Positions 26,219-40,023 of a DNA stretch of 64,000 nt are shown in pieces. The stretch comes from Rhodobacteraceae bacterium HLUCCA12 (GTDB lineage: Bacteria > Pseudomonadota > Alphaproteobacteria > Rhodobacterales > Rhodobacteraceae). Location: NCBI GenBank assembly GCA_001314715.1, contig LJSV01000004.1:1-64000 (forward strand). The letters run 5' to 3'. Each line of letters starts with the position of its first letter. Position 1 is the first letter of the stretch. The position numbers were made by a program, and so were the translations under genes. Below the pieces are notes generated by a model. The model worked only from the letters and a program-made list of their open reading frames with translations, did not search any database and was not told the DNA's origin.

Positions 26219-27145
26219 ATGCTGGACGTGTTTCTTCAGACCCTTCCGTTCTTTGCCGTGATCGGCCTGGGCTATTGGGCCGGTCGCACCGGGTTCTTTA
26301 CCCGCGAGGCGACGGCCTATCTGACGAAATTCGTCTTTTACTTCGCGCTTTCAGCCATGCTGTTCGGGTTTTCAGCCAACATGTCGCTGGGCGACATCTT
26401 TGACCCGCGCGCGGCAGTGGCGTATCTGTGGGGCTGCGGCCTGATCTACCTGATCGCGCTTTCGGTCGCCTTTGCCCGGCGCCTGCCGCTGACCCAGGCG
26501 GCGATGGAGGCACACACCGCGATCATCGGCAATACCGGCTTTCTGGGCGTGCCCATGCTGGTTCTGCTGCTGGGTGAACAGGCGGCGGGCACGATCATCC
26601 TGGTGCTTGTCATCGACCTGATCGTGTTCTCGACCCTTCTGACGGTGATTGTCACCTTGTCGCGCGAGGGGCGCCTGTCGCTGGACCTGCCGCGCGTGAT
26701 CGCCATGGGGCTGCTGAAGAACCCGATGATCGTGGCCATGGCGCTTGGCTTGATGTGGTCGGCGACCGGAACGGACCTGCCCCAGCCCGTCAATGCCTTC
26801 ATGACACTTCTGGGGGCAGCAGCGACGCCCGGCGCACTGTTCGCAATCGGCGCCTCGCTTGCCAACAACCGGGCCGAGCGCGTTACCGTGGCAGGCTGGC
26901 TGACCGTTGCAAAGATTATTCTGCATCCGGTGGCGGTGGCCTTTGCGGCCTTCTTTCTGTTCAATGTCGCGCCCTACACCGCCGGGGTGCTGGTGGCCGC
27001 ATCGGCACTGCCGGTCGCCGGCAATGTCTATATCCTTGCCCAGCATTACGACATCGCGGTCGCAAGGGTTTCCGCCGCGATCCTGATCTCGACCGCGTTC
27101 AGTGTCCTCACGCTGCCGCCGATCATTGCGCTTGCCACGCCCTAG
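26219..27145 (+). CDS. AEC-family transporter (auxin efflux carrier-like)
   Basis: The 308-residue membrane protein has about ten hydrophobic helices in the two-repeat Mem_trans (AEC) fold: MLDVFLQTLPFFAVIGLGYWAGR, AHTAIIGNTGFLGVPMLVLLLGEQA near residue 100, and LLKNPMIVAMALGLM plus ASALPVAGNVYILAQHYD in the second half. Relatives carry dicarboxylates such as malate or malonate. It follows the TRAP operon on the same strand but behind a terminator, so it is probably independent. Confidence 0.9.
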   Translation: MLDVFLQTLPFFAVIGLGYWAGRTGFFTREATAYLTKFVFYFALSAMLFGFSANMSLGDIFDPRAAVAYLWGCGLIYLIALSVAFARRLPLTQAAMEAHTAIIGNTGFLGVPMLVLLLGEQAAGTIILVLVIDLIVFSTLLTVIVTLSREGRLSLDLPRVIAMGLLKNPMIVAMALGLMWSATGTDLPQPVNAFMTLLGAAATPGALFAIGASLANNRAERVTVAGWLTVAKIILHPVAVAFAAFFLFNVAPYTAGVLVAASALPVAGNVYILAQHYDIAVARVSAAILISTAFSVLTLPPIIALATP

Positions 27146-27276
27146 AAGCGCAAGGCGGGGGCAGCATCGGGCACCAGACCGTCGTTGTGCCGCGCTGACC
27201 TCCGGTTTGCCGCCGATTGGTCATCGCAAATACGACCGATGCTGGAATTCTATGGAAAATGATCCGTCCGCGTGGC

Positions 27277-27305
27277 TTGCAGCGGTTTTACCCCCTGCCT
27301 ATATA
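27277..27305 (+). promoter_or_regulatory. Candidate heat-shock promoter of dnaKJ
   Basis: TTGCAG (27277-27282, within GGCTTGCAG) and TATATA (27300-27305, within CCTATATAG) are separated by exactly 17 bp. The CTTG-type -35 and the C-rich upstream edge of the -10 fit alphaproteobacterial RpoH promoters, though sigma-70 could also use it. The predicted leader to dnaK is about 120 nt. I saw no CIRCE element. Confidence 0.65.
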
Positions 27306-27429
27306 GCCTTCGAAGCCGGGCGGCCCCCGCACACTCAGACACCGGGTGCCGAACGGATCAGGGATCTGGGCTGCGGAGCCTGATGGGACTGCCGCCCTTG
27401 GAAATCGCCGAAGTAAAGAGGTGCATATC

Positions 27430-29346
<1,917 letters not shown>

Positions 29347-29361
29347 CGCGCGGCACGGACC

Positions 29362-29399
29362 GGGGCCCCGGCCGGTAATGCCGGACCGGGGCCCCAGCC
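29362..29399 (+). terminator. Attenuator-like hairpin between dnaK and dnaJ
   Basis: GGGGCCCCGGCCGG and CCGGACCGGGGCCCC pair with one bulged base around a TAATG loop, followed by AGCCTTTTC. This should stop part of the transcripts and yield more DnaK than DnaJ. Confidence 0.7.
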
Positions 29400-29418
29400 T
29401 TTTCAGACGAGGTCAAGA

Positions 29419-30573
29419 ATGGCAAAGCGCGATTTCTACGATGTGCTGGGCGTTTCGCGGGATGCATCGGCCGACGAGATCAAGAAGGCCTATCGCCAGA
29501 AGGCCAAGCAGCTTCACCCCGATCGCAACTCCGACAATCCCGACGCGGAAACCCAGTTCAAGGAAGTGAACGAGGCCTACGACGCGCTGAAAGACCCCGA
29601 ACGCAAAGCCGCCTATGACCGTTTCGGCCACGCCGCCTTCGAGGGTGGCATGGGTGGTGGCGGTCCGCGCGGTGGCCGTGGTGGCATGCATCCGGGCGCG
29701 GATTTCGGGTCGGCATTTTCCGACGTATTCGAGGACCTTTTCGGCGATTTCATGGGCGGGGGCCGGGGCGGTGCCCGGCAACGCGCCAGCCGAGGTTCGG
29801 ATCTGCGCTACAATATGCGCATCACCCTCGAAGACGCCTATGCCGGTATCCAGAAAAGCATTCGCGTGCCATCGCTGAGCGCTTGCGAGGCCTGCAACGG
29901 TACCGGCGCCGAAGGCGGCGCCGAGCCTGTCACATGCCCGACCTGTTCGGGGATCGGCAAGGTCCGCGCGCAGCAGGGGTTCTTTACCGTCGAACGCACC
30001 TGCCCCACATGCGGCGGGCTGGGACAGATCGTCAAGAACCCATGCAAGACCTGCAAGGGCGCAGGCCGCACCGAAAAAGAGCGCACGCTCAGCGTCAACA
30101 TTCCCGCCGGTGTCGAGACCGGCACGCGCATCCGCCTTTCGGGCGAGGGCGAGGCCGGTCTGCGCGGTGGCCCGGCAGGCGATCTCTATATTTTCATCGA
30201 GGTGCGCGATCACCCGATCTTTCAGCGCGACGGACAGGATCTGTATTGCCGAGTGCCGATCAGCTTTGGCACCGCCGCGCTTGGTGGCGAGGTCGAGGTG
30301 CCGACGATCGACGGCGGACGCTCGCGCGTGAAGGTGCCGGCCGGAAGCCAGACCGGCAAGCAGATGCGCCTGCGCGGCAAGGGCATGCCGGCGCTGCGCG
30401 GCGGTGGCCGGGGTGACATGCTGATCGAGCTGTCGGTTGAAACGCCGGTCAATCTGAACGCACGACAGAAAGAGCTTCTGACCGAGTTCGAATCCCTGAG
30501 CGAGCACAACAACCCGGAAGGCCAGAGCTTTTTCAGCAAGGTCAAAAGCTTTTGGGACGGTATGACGGGTTGA
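29419..30573 (+). CDS. dnaJ: Co-chaperone DnaJ (Hsp40)
   Basis: The 384-residue protein has a J domain ([24 protein letters not shown]) including the HPD motif in KQLHPDRN. A Gly-rich linker ([14 protein letters not shown]) and four CxxCxGxG zinc repeats follow ([32 protein letters not shown]). The C-terminal substrate-binding domains complete it, so this is a full class A DnaJ. It stimulates DnaK ATPase and delivers unfolded clients. A perfect hairpin follows the gene. Confidence 0.97.
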   Translation: MAKRDFYDVLGVSRDASADEIKKAYRQKAKQLHPDRNSDNPDAETQFKEVNEAYDALKDPERKAAYDRFGHAAFEGGMGGGGPRGGRGGMHPGADFGSAFSDVFEDLFGDFMGGGRGGARQRASRGSDLRYNMRITLEDAYAGIQKSIRVPSLSACEACNGTGAEGGAEPVTCPTCSGIGKVRAQQGFFTVERTCPTCGGLGQIVKNPCKTCKGAGRTEKERTLSVNIPAGVETGTRIRLSGEGEAGLRGGPAGDLYIFIEVRDHPIFQRDGQDLYCRVPISFGTAALGGEVEVPTIDGGRSRVKVPAGSQTGKQMRLRGKGMPALRGGGRGDMLIELSVETPVNLNARQKELLTEFESLSEHNNPEGQSFFSKVKSFWDGMTG

Positions 30574-30597
30574 CCGCGGCCCTGACGACGGCCGCAC

Positions 30598-30627
30598 AAC
30601 GCCCGCTCGAACAGTCGAGCGGGCGTT
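30598..30627 (+). terminator. Hairpin after dnaJ
   Basis: AACGCCCGCTCGA and TCGAGCGGGCGTT are perfect 13-bp inverted arms around an ACAG loop. A T-rich stretch (CGTTTCTT) appears only after a few bases, so termination may be partial. It also lies about 40 bp before radC. Confidence 0.75.
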
Positions 30628-30664
30628 AACCGTTTCTTAGCCCCTCCCGAGGCAAGATCCGGCC

Positions 30665-31480
30665 ATGTCCGATACCCGCTCTGTCATGTCCGAGGCCGCG
30701 TTGCCACTTTTTTCCGGTCCCGGCCCGGCCGCTGCCCCATCACGAAACGCCGTGTCCGCGTCGCGGGCAACCGCTTCCACGTCGCAGCCCCGCCCCGCCC
30801 GGACTCTGCCGTCCTATCTGCGCGACCATCGCAAGCGTTTGCGCGAACGATTCCTGGAAGGCGGCGCGCAGGCGATGCCGGATTACGAACTGCTGGAACT
30901 GTTGCTGTTTCGTGCGATCCCCCGTCAGGATGTCAAACCGCTGGCCCGCCGCCTTCTGGATGCCTTCGGCGATCTGGCGGGGGCGGTGACGGCCGCGCCG
31001 GCCCGTCTTGCCCGTATCGACGGCGTCGGCCAGGCGGTCATTGCCGAACTCAAGCTGGCCGAGGCCATGGCAACCCGCCTGTCACGCGCGCGGGTCATCA
31101 ATCGCCCGGTGATTTCCAGTTGGCAGGCGCTTCTGGATTATTGCCACTCGGCCCTGTCCCATCGCGAGACCGAACATTTCCGGGTTCTGTTCCTGGACCG
31201 CAAGAACACGCTGATCGCGGACGAAGAACTGGGCCGCGGCACGGTCGACCATGTGCCCGTCTACCCGCGTGAAGTCTTGCGCCGCGCGCTTGAGTTGAAC
31301 GCCTCGGCTCTGATCCTGGTGCACAATCATCCATCCGGCGATCCGACACCCAGCAATGCCGATATCGCCATGACCGAACAGATCCGCATGGCGGGCGAAA
31401 CGTTGTCGATCACGCTGCACGATCATCTGATCATCGGAAGATCGCGCGAATGCAGCTTTCGGGGGCAGGGATTGCTGTGA
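30665..31480 (+). CDS. radC: RadC-family JAB-domain protein (UPF0758)
   Basis: The 271-residue product has an N-terminal low-complexity, Ala/Ser/Pro-rich stretch of about 45 residues. A helix-hairpin-helix region follows (LLFRAIPRQDVKPLARRLL...IDGVGQAVIAELKLAEAMATR), then a C-terminal JAB/MPN metalloprotease-like domain with the metal motif HNHPSGDPTPSNAD. Despite the name, a DNA-repair role is doubtful; relatives are induced in competence and found on mobile elements. The upstream ATG and one seven codons later are both possible starts. Confidence 0.9.
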   Translation: MSDTRSVMSEAALPLFSGPGPAAAPSRNAVSASRATASTSQPRPARTLPSYLRDHRKRLRERFLEGGAQAMPDYELLELLLFRAIPRQDVKPLARRLLDAFGDLAGAVTAAPARLARIDGVGQAVIAELKLAEAMATRLSRARVINRPVISSWQALLDYCHSALSHRETEHFRVLFLDRKNTLIADEELGRGTVDHVPVYPREVLRRALELNASALILVHNHPSGDPTPSNADIAMTEQIRMAGETLSITLHDHLIIGRSRECSFRGQGLL

Positions 31481-31487
31481 AATCCGC

Positions 31488-33026
31488 TCAGCCGTCATCG
31501 AGCGGGCGCAACCAGACCTCGACCCGACGATTGAGTGCGCGCCCCCATTCCGCCGCGTTGCAGGCGATGGGCAACAGATAGCCGAAACCGGCCGACGACA
31601 GCCGCACCCGCGCTGCGTCCCGCAACGGCGCGGCCTCATCCAGGGCGTCGCGCACCGCCTCGGCGCGGCGCTCCGACAACCGGCGATTGGCGGCGGCATC
31701 GCCCTCGCTGTCGGTGAAGCCGACCAGAATCACCTCATGCCCGTCATGAACGCCCGCTTCGATATCGCGCGCCAATTGCCGGATACCGACCATCGATATG
31801 GCGTCGATCCGCGCCGTCCCGGCCTCGAATCGAAAGGCGCTCGACAACTGGCTGGTTTCCAGCATCAGGTCCGACACGCTGCGCAACCCGTCCGGCAGCG
31901 CATCCGGCCCTTCGAGACCCGGCAAGCGCAGCGACCGGATCATCCGCAACCCTTGTCCGGACGCATCGGTCATTTCAGGAAACGGCGGAACGAAACCGGC
32001 CGCCTCGATCGCCGCGCCCGCATCCGGCGAGGCGATAAAGGCCAGTAACTGGCGCAACCGCAACGGAAGGCGCTGACGCAACTGGACCGCGTAAAGCGGT
32101 TGCGTCAGCGGGTATTCACCCGCCTTCAGCGCGAACGGCTCGGGCGTTACCGGCAACCCACAGGCGTCGATCAGGGGCGCCTGGGACAGCCCGCCCGCCT
32201 GCGAGCGCAAGGTCAGGCCCAGCGCGAACGGATCGCGCGCCACCGCCTGTATCAGCCCGGCGTCAGACGCATGCCGCATCGCCTGGTCGGACATGCTTTG
32301 CGCGCCGATCGCATGGAGCCGCGCCCCAAGCGCATGGTTTTCGCCGGAATCGACGCGGCGCAAATGCAATGTCAGTTCCGCATCGGCACCGTTTGCCATG
32401 ACCGGTACACTGGCGCGCCCGTCCTGGAGCAGGGTCAGCAGATCGTTCATCGCGATCTGGTCGATCATGCCGTCATCGGCAACCACCGGAACGAATGCAT
32501 CCAGCGCCAGAACATGCAACAGGAAATCGGGGTCGCGCAGGGGGGTCAGCGACAGCGCGAGGTCGGTATCCCCTGAAACCAGTGCCAGAAGTCCATCATC
32601 ACTTGAACTGGCGCGCAGCCGAAGCCGCATGATCGGGCCCCCCGCTTCGACGTCGCTGAGGTCGAACAGCGTCACCGCGCCGTCGCGCTGCTGCGTCAGC
32701 TCCAGCCCTTGGGCGTGGGCAAAGGCTTCCAGAACCGGTGGAAACAGGTGTTCGGCAATGATCGCCGCGCCCTCGACACTGACTTCGACCACGCCACCGC
32801 TCAGCAGGGGGCATCCCGGCCCCTCACAATTCAGGCCCCGCGCGTCCAGCGTCAATTCCCCGAACTGGGTGCGCAGGCGCAGATATTCGCCATCATAGGC
32901 AATCAGATCCCCGCTCAACGCAATGCTGCCATCCGCCGATGACAGGGTGACATCCTGCCCCTGCGCGGGGTCTGGCGGAAAAAGCAGCGTGGCGGCCATG
33001 GCCACCACGCAGAAAATCGATCGCAT
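31488..33026 (-). CDS. PstS-like periplasmic-binding domain fused to OmpA C-terminal domain
   Basis: The 512-residue protein begins with a signal peptide (MRSIFCVVAMAATLLFPPDPAQG). The middle portion, roughly residues 100-370, reads like a phosphate/tungstate-type periplasmic binding protein, with LVSGDTDLALS, LDAFVPVVA, AIGAQSMSDQAMRHA and the EYPLTQPLYAVQL segment. The last 120 residues are an OmpA-type peptidoglycan-binding domain with VILVGFTDSEGDAAANRRLSERRAEAVRDAL. It may tether a ligand sensor or scavenger to the cell wall. It ends convergently 7 bp from radC and lies downstream of the unknown exported protein. Confidence 0.75.
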   Translation of the reverse strand: MRSIFCVVAMAATLLFPPDPAQGQDVTLSSADGSIALSGDLIAYDGEYLRLRTQFGELTLDARGLNCEGPGCPLLSGGVVEVSVEGAAIIAEHLFPPVLEAFAHAQGLELTQQRDGAVTLFDLSDVEAGGPIMRLRLRASSSDDGLLALVSGDTDLALSLTPLRDPDFLLHVLALDAFVPVVADDGMIDQIAMNDLLTLLQDGRASVPVMANGADAELTLHLRRVDSGENHALGARLHAIGAQSMSDQAMRHASDAGLIQAVARDPFALGLTLRSQAGGLSQAPLIDACGLPVTPEPFALKAGEYPLTQPLYAVQLRQRLPLRLRQLLAFIASPDAGAAIEAAGFVPPFPEMTDASGQGLRMIRSLRLPGLEGPDALPDGLRSVSDLMLETSQLSSAFRFEAGTARIDAISMVGIRQLARDIEAGVHDGHEVILVGFTDSEGDAAANRRLSERRAEAVRDALDEAAPLRDAARVRLSSAGFGYLLPIACNAAEWGRALNRRVEVWLRPLDDG

Positions 33027-33044
33027 TTTGTTGTCGCGCCGTGT

Positions 33045-34136
33045 TCAGTTCAGCGCAAGTGTCAACTCAGGCAGAAGATTTTTCAACACCAGAAAGCCAC
33101 CCTGCCCGTCACAATCAGGCATTTCCAGGCGAATTTCGCGTCCCATAGCGTCAGCGCCCGATCGCAGTTCCAGCAGTTCGGCAGACAGGGGCCGACCGCA
33201 GCTGGCATCGGTGATCGCGGCCTCGACATCGATTGCCACGTCGCCGGCGCGCGCTGCCAAACCCGACGGGAAGGTGTAGATCTGCGCACGCTCATCTTCC
33301 CCCAACTCGGTCAGAAAACCATGCGACTCCTGGCCTGAACGGGACGGATTGCCAGGGTGAACATGGCCTGCGTCGCCGAATACCGCGCCGAACTCATAGG
33401 CGTTGAGGCTCAGCGATGCCTCGCCGCGCCATGCCAGGACAACCCGGTCGAACAGATCGGCATCCGCAACCTCGGTCCGATCGGTTTTTGACCGGCCATC
33501 CTCGAATCGCACACGCACCTCGGCCTCACGTGCGAGCGCCGGAACATCGAGGCGCAGCTCGCCATTGTCGGGGATCACGGCATCAAACCGCAATGGCGCC
33601 TGGCTGATCTGAATCCGTGCACCCCGGTCGCAGGGCGCATAGACGCTCAGGTCCAGCATCGCATCGGGCTCGGGCGTGATCACGACCGCAACCGAACACG
33701 GATCGAACTCGGTCTGAAAGGCGGCAATCTCGGTGGGCGCCTCGGCATCGGTTGCAATATCGGCTTCAAGGCCCGTGGCGCCATTCCCCGCACGGACCTC
33801 GGCCGCGGCTTGCATCAAGCGGGCATCCGGCACCGGGTCGGTCGCTTCAGGGGTCCCTTCGGCGGAATCCGTGACCGCAGGTTCGTCCGCCGGTTGCGGG
33901 TTCGCCTGATCGCCTTCGGCTTGCCGCCCCGTGTCGCCTGTTTCGGACGTTTCCGTCAGACTGGACGGCGTTGCCGCGTCATCCGGTTCGGGCTGGGCCA
34001 ACCGGACCAGCGACATACCCGCGGGTTCCGGGCTGGCGTCTGCTTGCTGCATGGTTTCTTGCTGAAACAACGTTCCCGCACCCACGGCCACGGCCAGGGT
34101 TGCCGCCGTCAGCGAGACGATCCGCACACGTTTCAT
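33045..34136 (-). CDS. Exported protein of unknown function
   Basis: The 363-residue product starts MKRVRIVSLTAATLAVAVGAGTLF, an N-terminal signal or anchor. An acidic, Pro/Thr/Glu-rich disordered stretch follows to about residue 115. The C-terminal 240 residues appear to be beta-rich and contain several cysteines (DPCSVAV, YAPCDRG, DASCGRP, MPDCDGQ) that could form disulfides in the periplasm. I recognise no domain. Related Rhodobacterales genes beside secA are sometimes labelled 'translocase', which seems to come from position only. It lies 93 bp after secA and 19 bp before the OmpA-fusion gene. Confidence 0.75.
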   Translation of the reverse strand: MKRVRIVSLTAATLAVAVGAGTLFQQETMQQADASPEPAGMSLVRLAQPEPDDAATPSSLTETSETGDTGRQAEGDQANPQPADEPAVTDSAEGTPEATDPVPDARLMQAAAEVRAGNGATGLEADIATDAEAPTEIAAFQTEFDPCSVAVVITPEPDAMLDLSVYAPCDRGARIQISQAPLRFDAVIPDNGELRLDVPALAREAEVRVRFEDGRSKTDRTEVADADLFDRVVLAWRGEASLSLNAYEFGAVFGDAGHVHPGNPSRSGQESHGFLTELGEDERAQIYTFPSGLAARAGDVAIDVEAAITDASCGRPLSAELLELRSGADAMGREIRLEMPDCDGQGGFLVLKNLLPELTLALN

Positions 34137-34228
34137 CGCGCTCTCCGAAATACCTGATCTCGGAACCGACCCTGCCCGGCGATCTGGGCAGGTTCATGGC
34201 GCGCACATGGTGCTTTGACGGCCCTTGG

Positions 34229-36973
<2,745 letters not shown>

Positions 36974-37159
36974 GTTTTCTCCGCTCGAATTCTCTGACCA
37001 TTTCGTGCGCGGCGCGGGGTTGCCCGCCTGCCCCGGCTTCCCTAAGAAAGAGCCCAAGCCGACCGCTGCCACGCACGCAGGACCGACAAGCGATGTAAGG
37101 GGCGGCCTTCATAGTGTCAATCATACGCGCCCGATCGCGGCGCAAACAGGAGCGTTTCC

Positions 37160-38017
37160 ATGAAGAAATCTGCCCATTTCCTGGCTGCCGCCTGCCTCTG
37201 TGTCCTGTCGCTGCCCGCCGTCGCGCAAGACGAGACCCCCGAGGCCGGAACGGTGCTGGCAACGGTCGGTACGCAGGAAATCACGCTGGGCCACGCTATT
37301 GCCATGCGCGCCGCCCTGCCGGAACAGTTCCGGGATGTGCCGGACGAAACGCTTTTCCCTGCCATCGTCGAACAGCTGATCGAGCAGGAATTGCTCAACC
37401 AGTTTCATGCCGACGATCTGTCGCTGCGCGAGCGCGTCACCCTTGAAAACGAGAACCGCAACTTCGTGGCGAATTCGGCACTGATGGCCGCCGCCGAGGC
37501 CGCGGTCACCGACGACACCATCCAGCAGGCCTATGATGCCTTCGCCGCCCAATTCGACGAGGGCGAGCCGCAGACGGAATACAATGCCGCCCATATCCTG
37601 GTCGAAACCGAAGAGGAAATTCAGTCGATCGTGGCCGACCTGGACGGCGGTGCCGATTTCGCCGATCTGGCGGCGGAACATTCGATCGACGGCTCCAGCG
37701 CCGAGGGCGGCGATCTGGGCTGGTTCAGCGAGGGCATGATGATCGAGCCGTTCGAAGAGGCGGTGATGGCGCTGGAGCCGGGCCAGATCTCGGACCCGGT
37801 CGAGACCCGCTTTGGCTGGCATGTAATCCACCTCAAGGATACCCGCACCGCATCGGTGCCGGAACTGGACGAAGTGCGCGAGGACCTGACCAACGAAATC
37901 CAGCGCGAAGCCGCGCGCGCGCTGCTGTCGCGTCTGCGTGACGACGCCGAGATCGACAACCGCTCGGATTCCGTCGATCCCGAACACCTTGGCCGCACAG
38001 AGCTTCTGGACGAGTGA
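37160..38017 (+). CDS. Exported parvulin-type peptidyl-prolyl isomerase
   Basis: The 285-residue protein has a signal peptide (MKKSAHFLAAACLCVLSLPAVAQ). An N-terminal SurA/PrsA-like helical region comes next (QFRDVPDETLFPAIVEQLIEQELLNQ). The PpiC rotamase domain follows, with HILVETEEEIQ, the DFADLAAEHSIDGSSAEGGDLGWF motif and RFGWHVIHLKDTR. It should help fold proteins in the periplasm, fitting its position opposite secA. A terminator follows it. Confidence 0.92.
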   Translation: MKKSAHFLAAACLCVLSLPAVAQDETPEAGTVLATVGTQEITLGHAIAMRAALPEQFRDVPDETLFPAIVEQLIEQELLNQFHADDLSLRERVTLENENRNFVANSALMAAAEAAVTDDTIQQAYDAFAAQFDEGEPQTEYNAAHILVETEEEIQSIVADLDGGADFADLAAEHSIDGSSAEGGDLGWFSEGMMIEPFEEAVMALEPGQISDPVETRFGWHVIHLKDTRTASVPELDEVREDLTNEIQREAARALLSRLRDDAEIDNRSDSVDPEHLGRTELLDE

Positions 38018-38046
38018 GCCAAGCGCGCGTAAATTGATGCGCATTC

Positions 38047-38078
38047 GGCCCGCGCCCGGTTCGGCGCGGGCCTTCTTT
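38047..38078 (+). terminator. Terminator between the isomerase gene and argJ
   Basis: GGCCCGCGCC and GGCGCGGGCC form a perfect 10-bp stem with a 6-nt loop, followed by TTCTTT. It lies 30 bp past the isomerase stop and 20 bp before the argJ start, so argJ transcripts from upstream would be reduced. Confidence 0.8.
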
Positions 38079-38097
38079 CAACTTGTGGGAACGTAAG

Positions 38098-39432
38098 ATG
38101 GCCAACAAGCACAAGGCCAAGGCAAGGAAATGGAAATCCGCGGCAAAGGCACTCAAGGCCCAGCTTGCTGGCGCACTGGGCGCAAAGGCCGGGCCGGTGG
38201 TGTCCCCGCTCGCGCCAGCGGCGTTCCCCGACATGCCGGTAATCGACGGCGTGGAATTTGCCGCCATCCCGGCCGGCGTGCGCTACAAGGGTCGGCTGGA
38301 CGTGATGCTGGCCCGGCTGGCGCCGGGCACGGTGGTGGCGGGCACGTTCACGCGCTCGAAAACCGCCTCCGCGGCGGTGCGGGATTGCCAGGCCAAGATC
38401 GCGCGCCGGGCCGATGCCGATGCCGGCGCGGCGATCCTGGTCAATGCGGGCAATTCCAACGCCTTCACGGGCACGCGCGGCGAGGCTTCGGTTCAGGCGC
38501 TCTGCACGGCGGTGGCCGAGGGGCTCGACCTGCCGGCCGGGCGCGTCTTCACGGCCTCCACGGGCGTGATCGGCGAGCCCCTGCCGCATGAGCGCATCAT
38601 CGACAGCCTGCCCGCACTGACGACGGCGCTTTCGCCCAGCGGCATCGACCAGGCGGCACGCGCGATCATGACGACCGACACATTCCCCAAGGGCGCCACG
38701 GCCGAGATCACGGTCGAGGGGCAGCCGATCCGCATCGCCGGGATCGCCAAGGGATCGGGGATGATCGCGCCGGACATGGCCACGATGCTGGTCTATATCT
38801 TCACCGACGCACGGATCGCGCAGAACCCCTTGCAAAAAATGGTCCGGCGGCTGACCGGGCGCAGTTTCAACTGCATCACCGTCGACAGCGATACCTCGAC
38901 ATCCGATACGCTGCTGGTCGCAGCCACCGGAAAAAGCCCGGCACCGGCGCTGACCGACATGCGCGCCTCCGGCGCGCGTGCCTTCGAAAAGGCATTGGGC
39001 GCCGTGATGCTCGACCTGGCGCACCAGGTCGTGCGCGACGGTGAAGGGGCCACGAAATTCGTCGAGATCACGGTGACGGGCGCCGAAACCACCGCGGATG
39101 CGCATCTCTGCGCCATGGCCATCGCCAATTCGCCGCTGGTCAAGACCGCGATCGCTGGCGAGGATCCGAACTGGGGGCGCGTGGTCATGGCTGTCGGCAA
39201 ATCGGGGGCCGCCGCGGATCGCGATCGCCTCTCGATCCGGTTCGGCGACGTGACGGTCGCCACCAACGGCCAGGTCGATCCCGCCTATGTCGAGGCCGAC
39301 GCGGCCGCCCATATGAAAACCGATGCGATCCGCATCGGCGTCGATCTGGGGCTGGGCAAGGGCAAGACAACTGTCTGGACCTGCGATCTGACCCATCGCT
39401 ATATCGACATCAACGCCGATTATCGTTCGTGA
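38098..39432 (+). CDS. argJ: Bifunctional ornithine acetyltransferase / N-acetylglutamate synthase
   Basis: ArgJ recycles acetyl groups in arginine synthesis. The proprotein cleaves itself before the threonine in GSGMIAPDMATMLVYIF, near residue 225, giving alpha and beta chains. Other family segments are TGVIGEPLPHERI, NAGNSNAFTGTRGE and GEDPNWGRVVMAVGKSG. The protein is 444 residues. A Lys/Ala-rich extension of about 33 residues (MANKHKAKARKWKSAAKALK...) precedes the usual beginning around VSPLAPAAFPDMP. The ATG at 38098 is the only plausible start near it. Confidence 0.95.
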   Translation: MANKHKAKARKWKSAAKALKAQLAGALGAKAGPVVSPLAPAAFPDMPVIDGVEFAAIPAGVRYKGRLDVMLARLAPGTVVAGTFTRSKTASAAVRDCQAKIARRADADAGAAILVNAGNSNAFTGTRGEASVQALCTAVAEGLDLPAGRVFTASTGVIGEPLPHERIIDSLPALTTALSPSGIDQAARAIMTTDTFPKGATAEITVEGQPIRIAGIAKGSGMIAPDMATMLVYIFTDARIAQNPLQKMVRRLTGRSFNCITVDSDTSTSDTLLVAATGKSPAPALTDMRASGARAFEKALGAVMLDLAHQVVRDGEGATKFVEITVTGAETTADAHLCAMAIANSPLVKTAIAGEDPNWGRVVMAVGKSGAAADRDRLSIRFGDVTVATNGQVDPAYVEADAAAHMKTDAIRIGVDLGLGKGKTTVWTCDLTHRYIDINADYRS

Positions 39433-39438
39433 TCACCG

Positions 39439-39502
39439 CTTCATCTTGCCGAAAATACGCCGGGGGGAGTCGCGCGCAGCGCGGCGGGGGGCAGCGCCCC
39501 CC
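39439..39502. repeat. Intergenic repeat, copy 1
   Basis: This 64-bp element starts CTTCATCTTGCCGAAAATAC, continues with a GC-rich segment and ends in the palindrome GGGGGGCAGCGCCCCCC. It is the reverse complement, with some differences, of the copy at 41305-41366. It lies between argJ and the Nudix gene. Confidence 0.8.
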
Positions 39503-39532
39503 ATCTACCTTGGCCAGTGGTTCCCGGCATCC

Positions 39533-39931
39533 ATGAAAACCGTCCTCGTCTCTGCCGTCGCGCTGATCGACACCGATGGCCGCGTGCTGCTGGCCCAGCG
39601 ACCGCCCGGCAAACCGATGGCGGGCTTGTGGGAGTTTCCGGGCGGCAAGGTCGAGACCGGCGAAACGCCCGAGGCCGCGCTGATCCGCGAGTTGCACGAG
39701 GAACTGGGAATCGAGACCTGGTCGTCGTGCCTGGCGCCGCTGACCTTCGCCAGCCACAGCTATTCCGATTTTCACCTGCTTATGCCACTTTTCGCCTGCC
39801 GCCGCTGGCAGGGGATTGTCGCCCCGCGCGAGGGGCAGGCACTGAAATGGGTGCGACCCGCCCAGTTGCGCGACTACCCGATGCCCCCGGCCGATATTCC
39901 GTTGATCCCGATCCTGCGCGACTGGCTTTGA
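39533..39931 (+). CDS. mutT: Nudix hydrolase, MutT-type (8-oxo-dGTP diphosphatase)
   Basis: The start at MKTVLVSAVALIDTDGRVLL (39533) gives 132 residues; upstream in-frame sequence lies in the repeat. The Nudix box GGKVETGETPEAALIRELHEELGIE is intact, preceded by RPPGKPMAGLWEFPGG, the signature of true MutT enzymes that remove 8-oxo-dGTP. In many Rhodobacterales mutT follows argJ, which supports the name. Confidence 0.9.
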   Translation: MKTVLVSAVALIDTDGRVLLAQRPPGKPMAGLWEFPGGKVETGETPEAALIRELHEELGIETWSSCLAPLTFASHSYSDFHLLMPLFACRRWQGIVAPREGQALKWVRPAQLRDYPMPPADIPLIPILRDWL

Positions 39932-39961
39932 GCGCGGCCCAGAAACGGTGGAACGCAAGTC

Positions 39962-39973
39962 TTCAAGCTTGAA
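39962..39973. promoter_or_regulatory. Palindrome upstream of kynU
   Basis: TTCAAGCTTGAA is a perfect 12-bp palindrome 50 bp before the kynU start, directly followed by ATGCAT. The combined TGAAATGCAT resembles the TGAATGCA half-sites upstream of kynA. Confidence 0.35.
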
Positions 39974-40023
39974 ATGCATCCTTGCCGGGCATAGGGTCGC
40001 GCGACCGATCGACGAGTAGCCGC

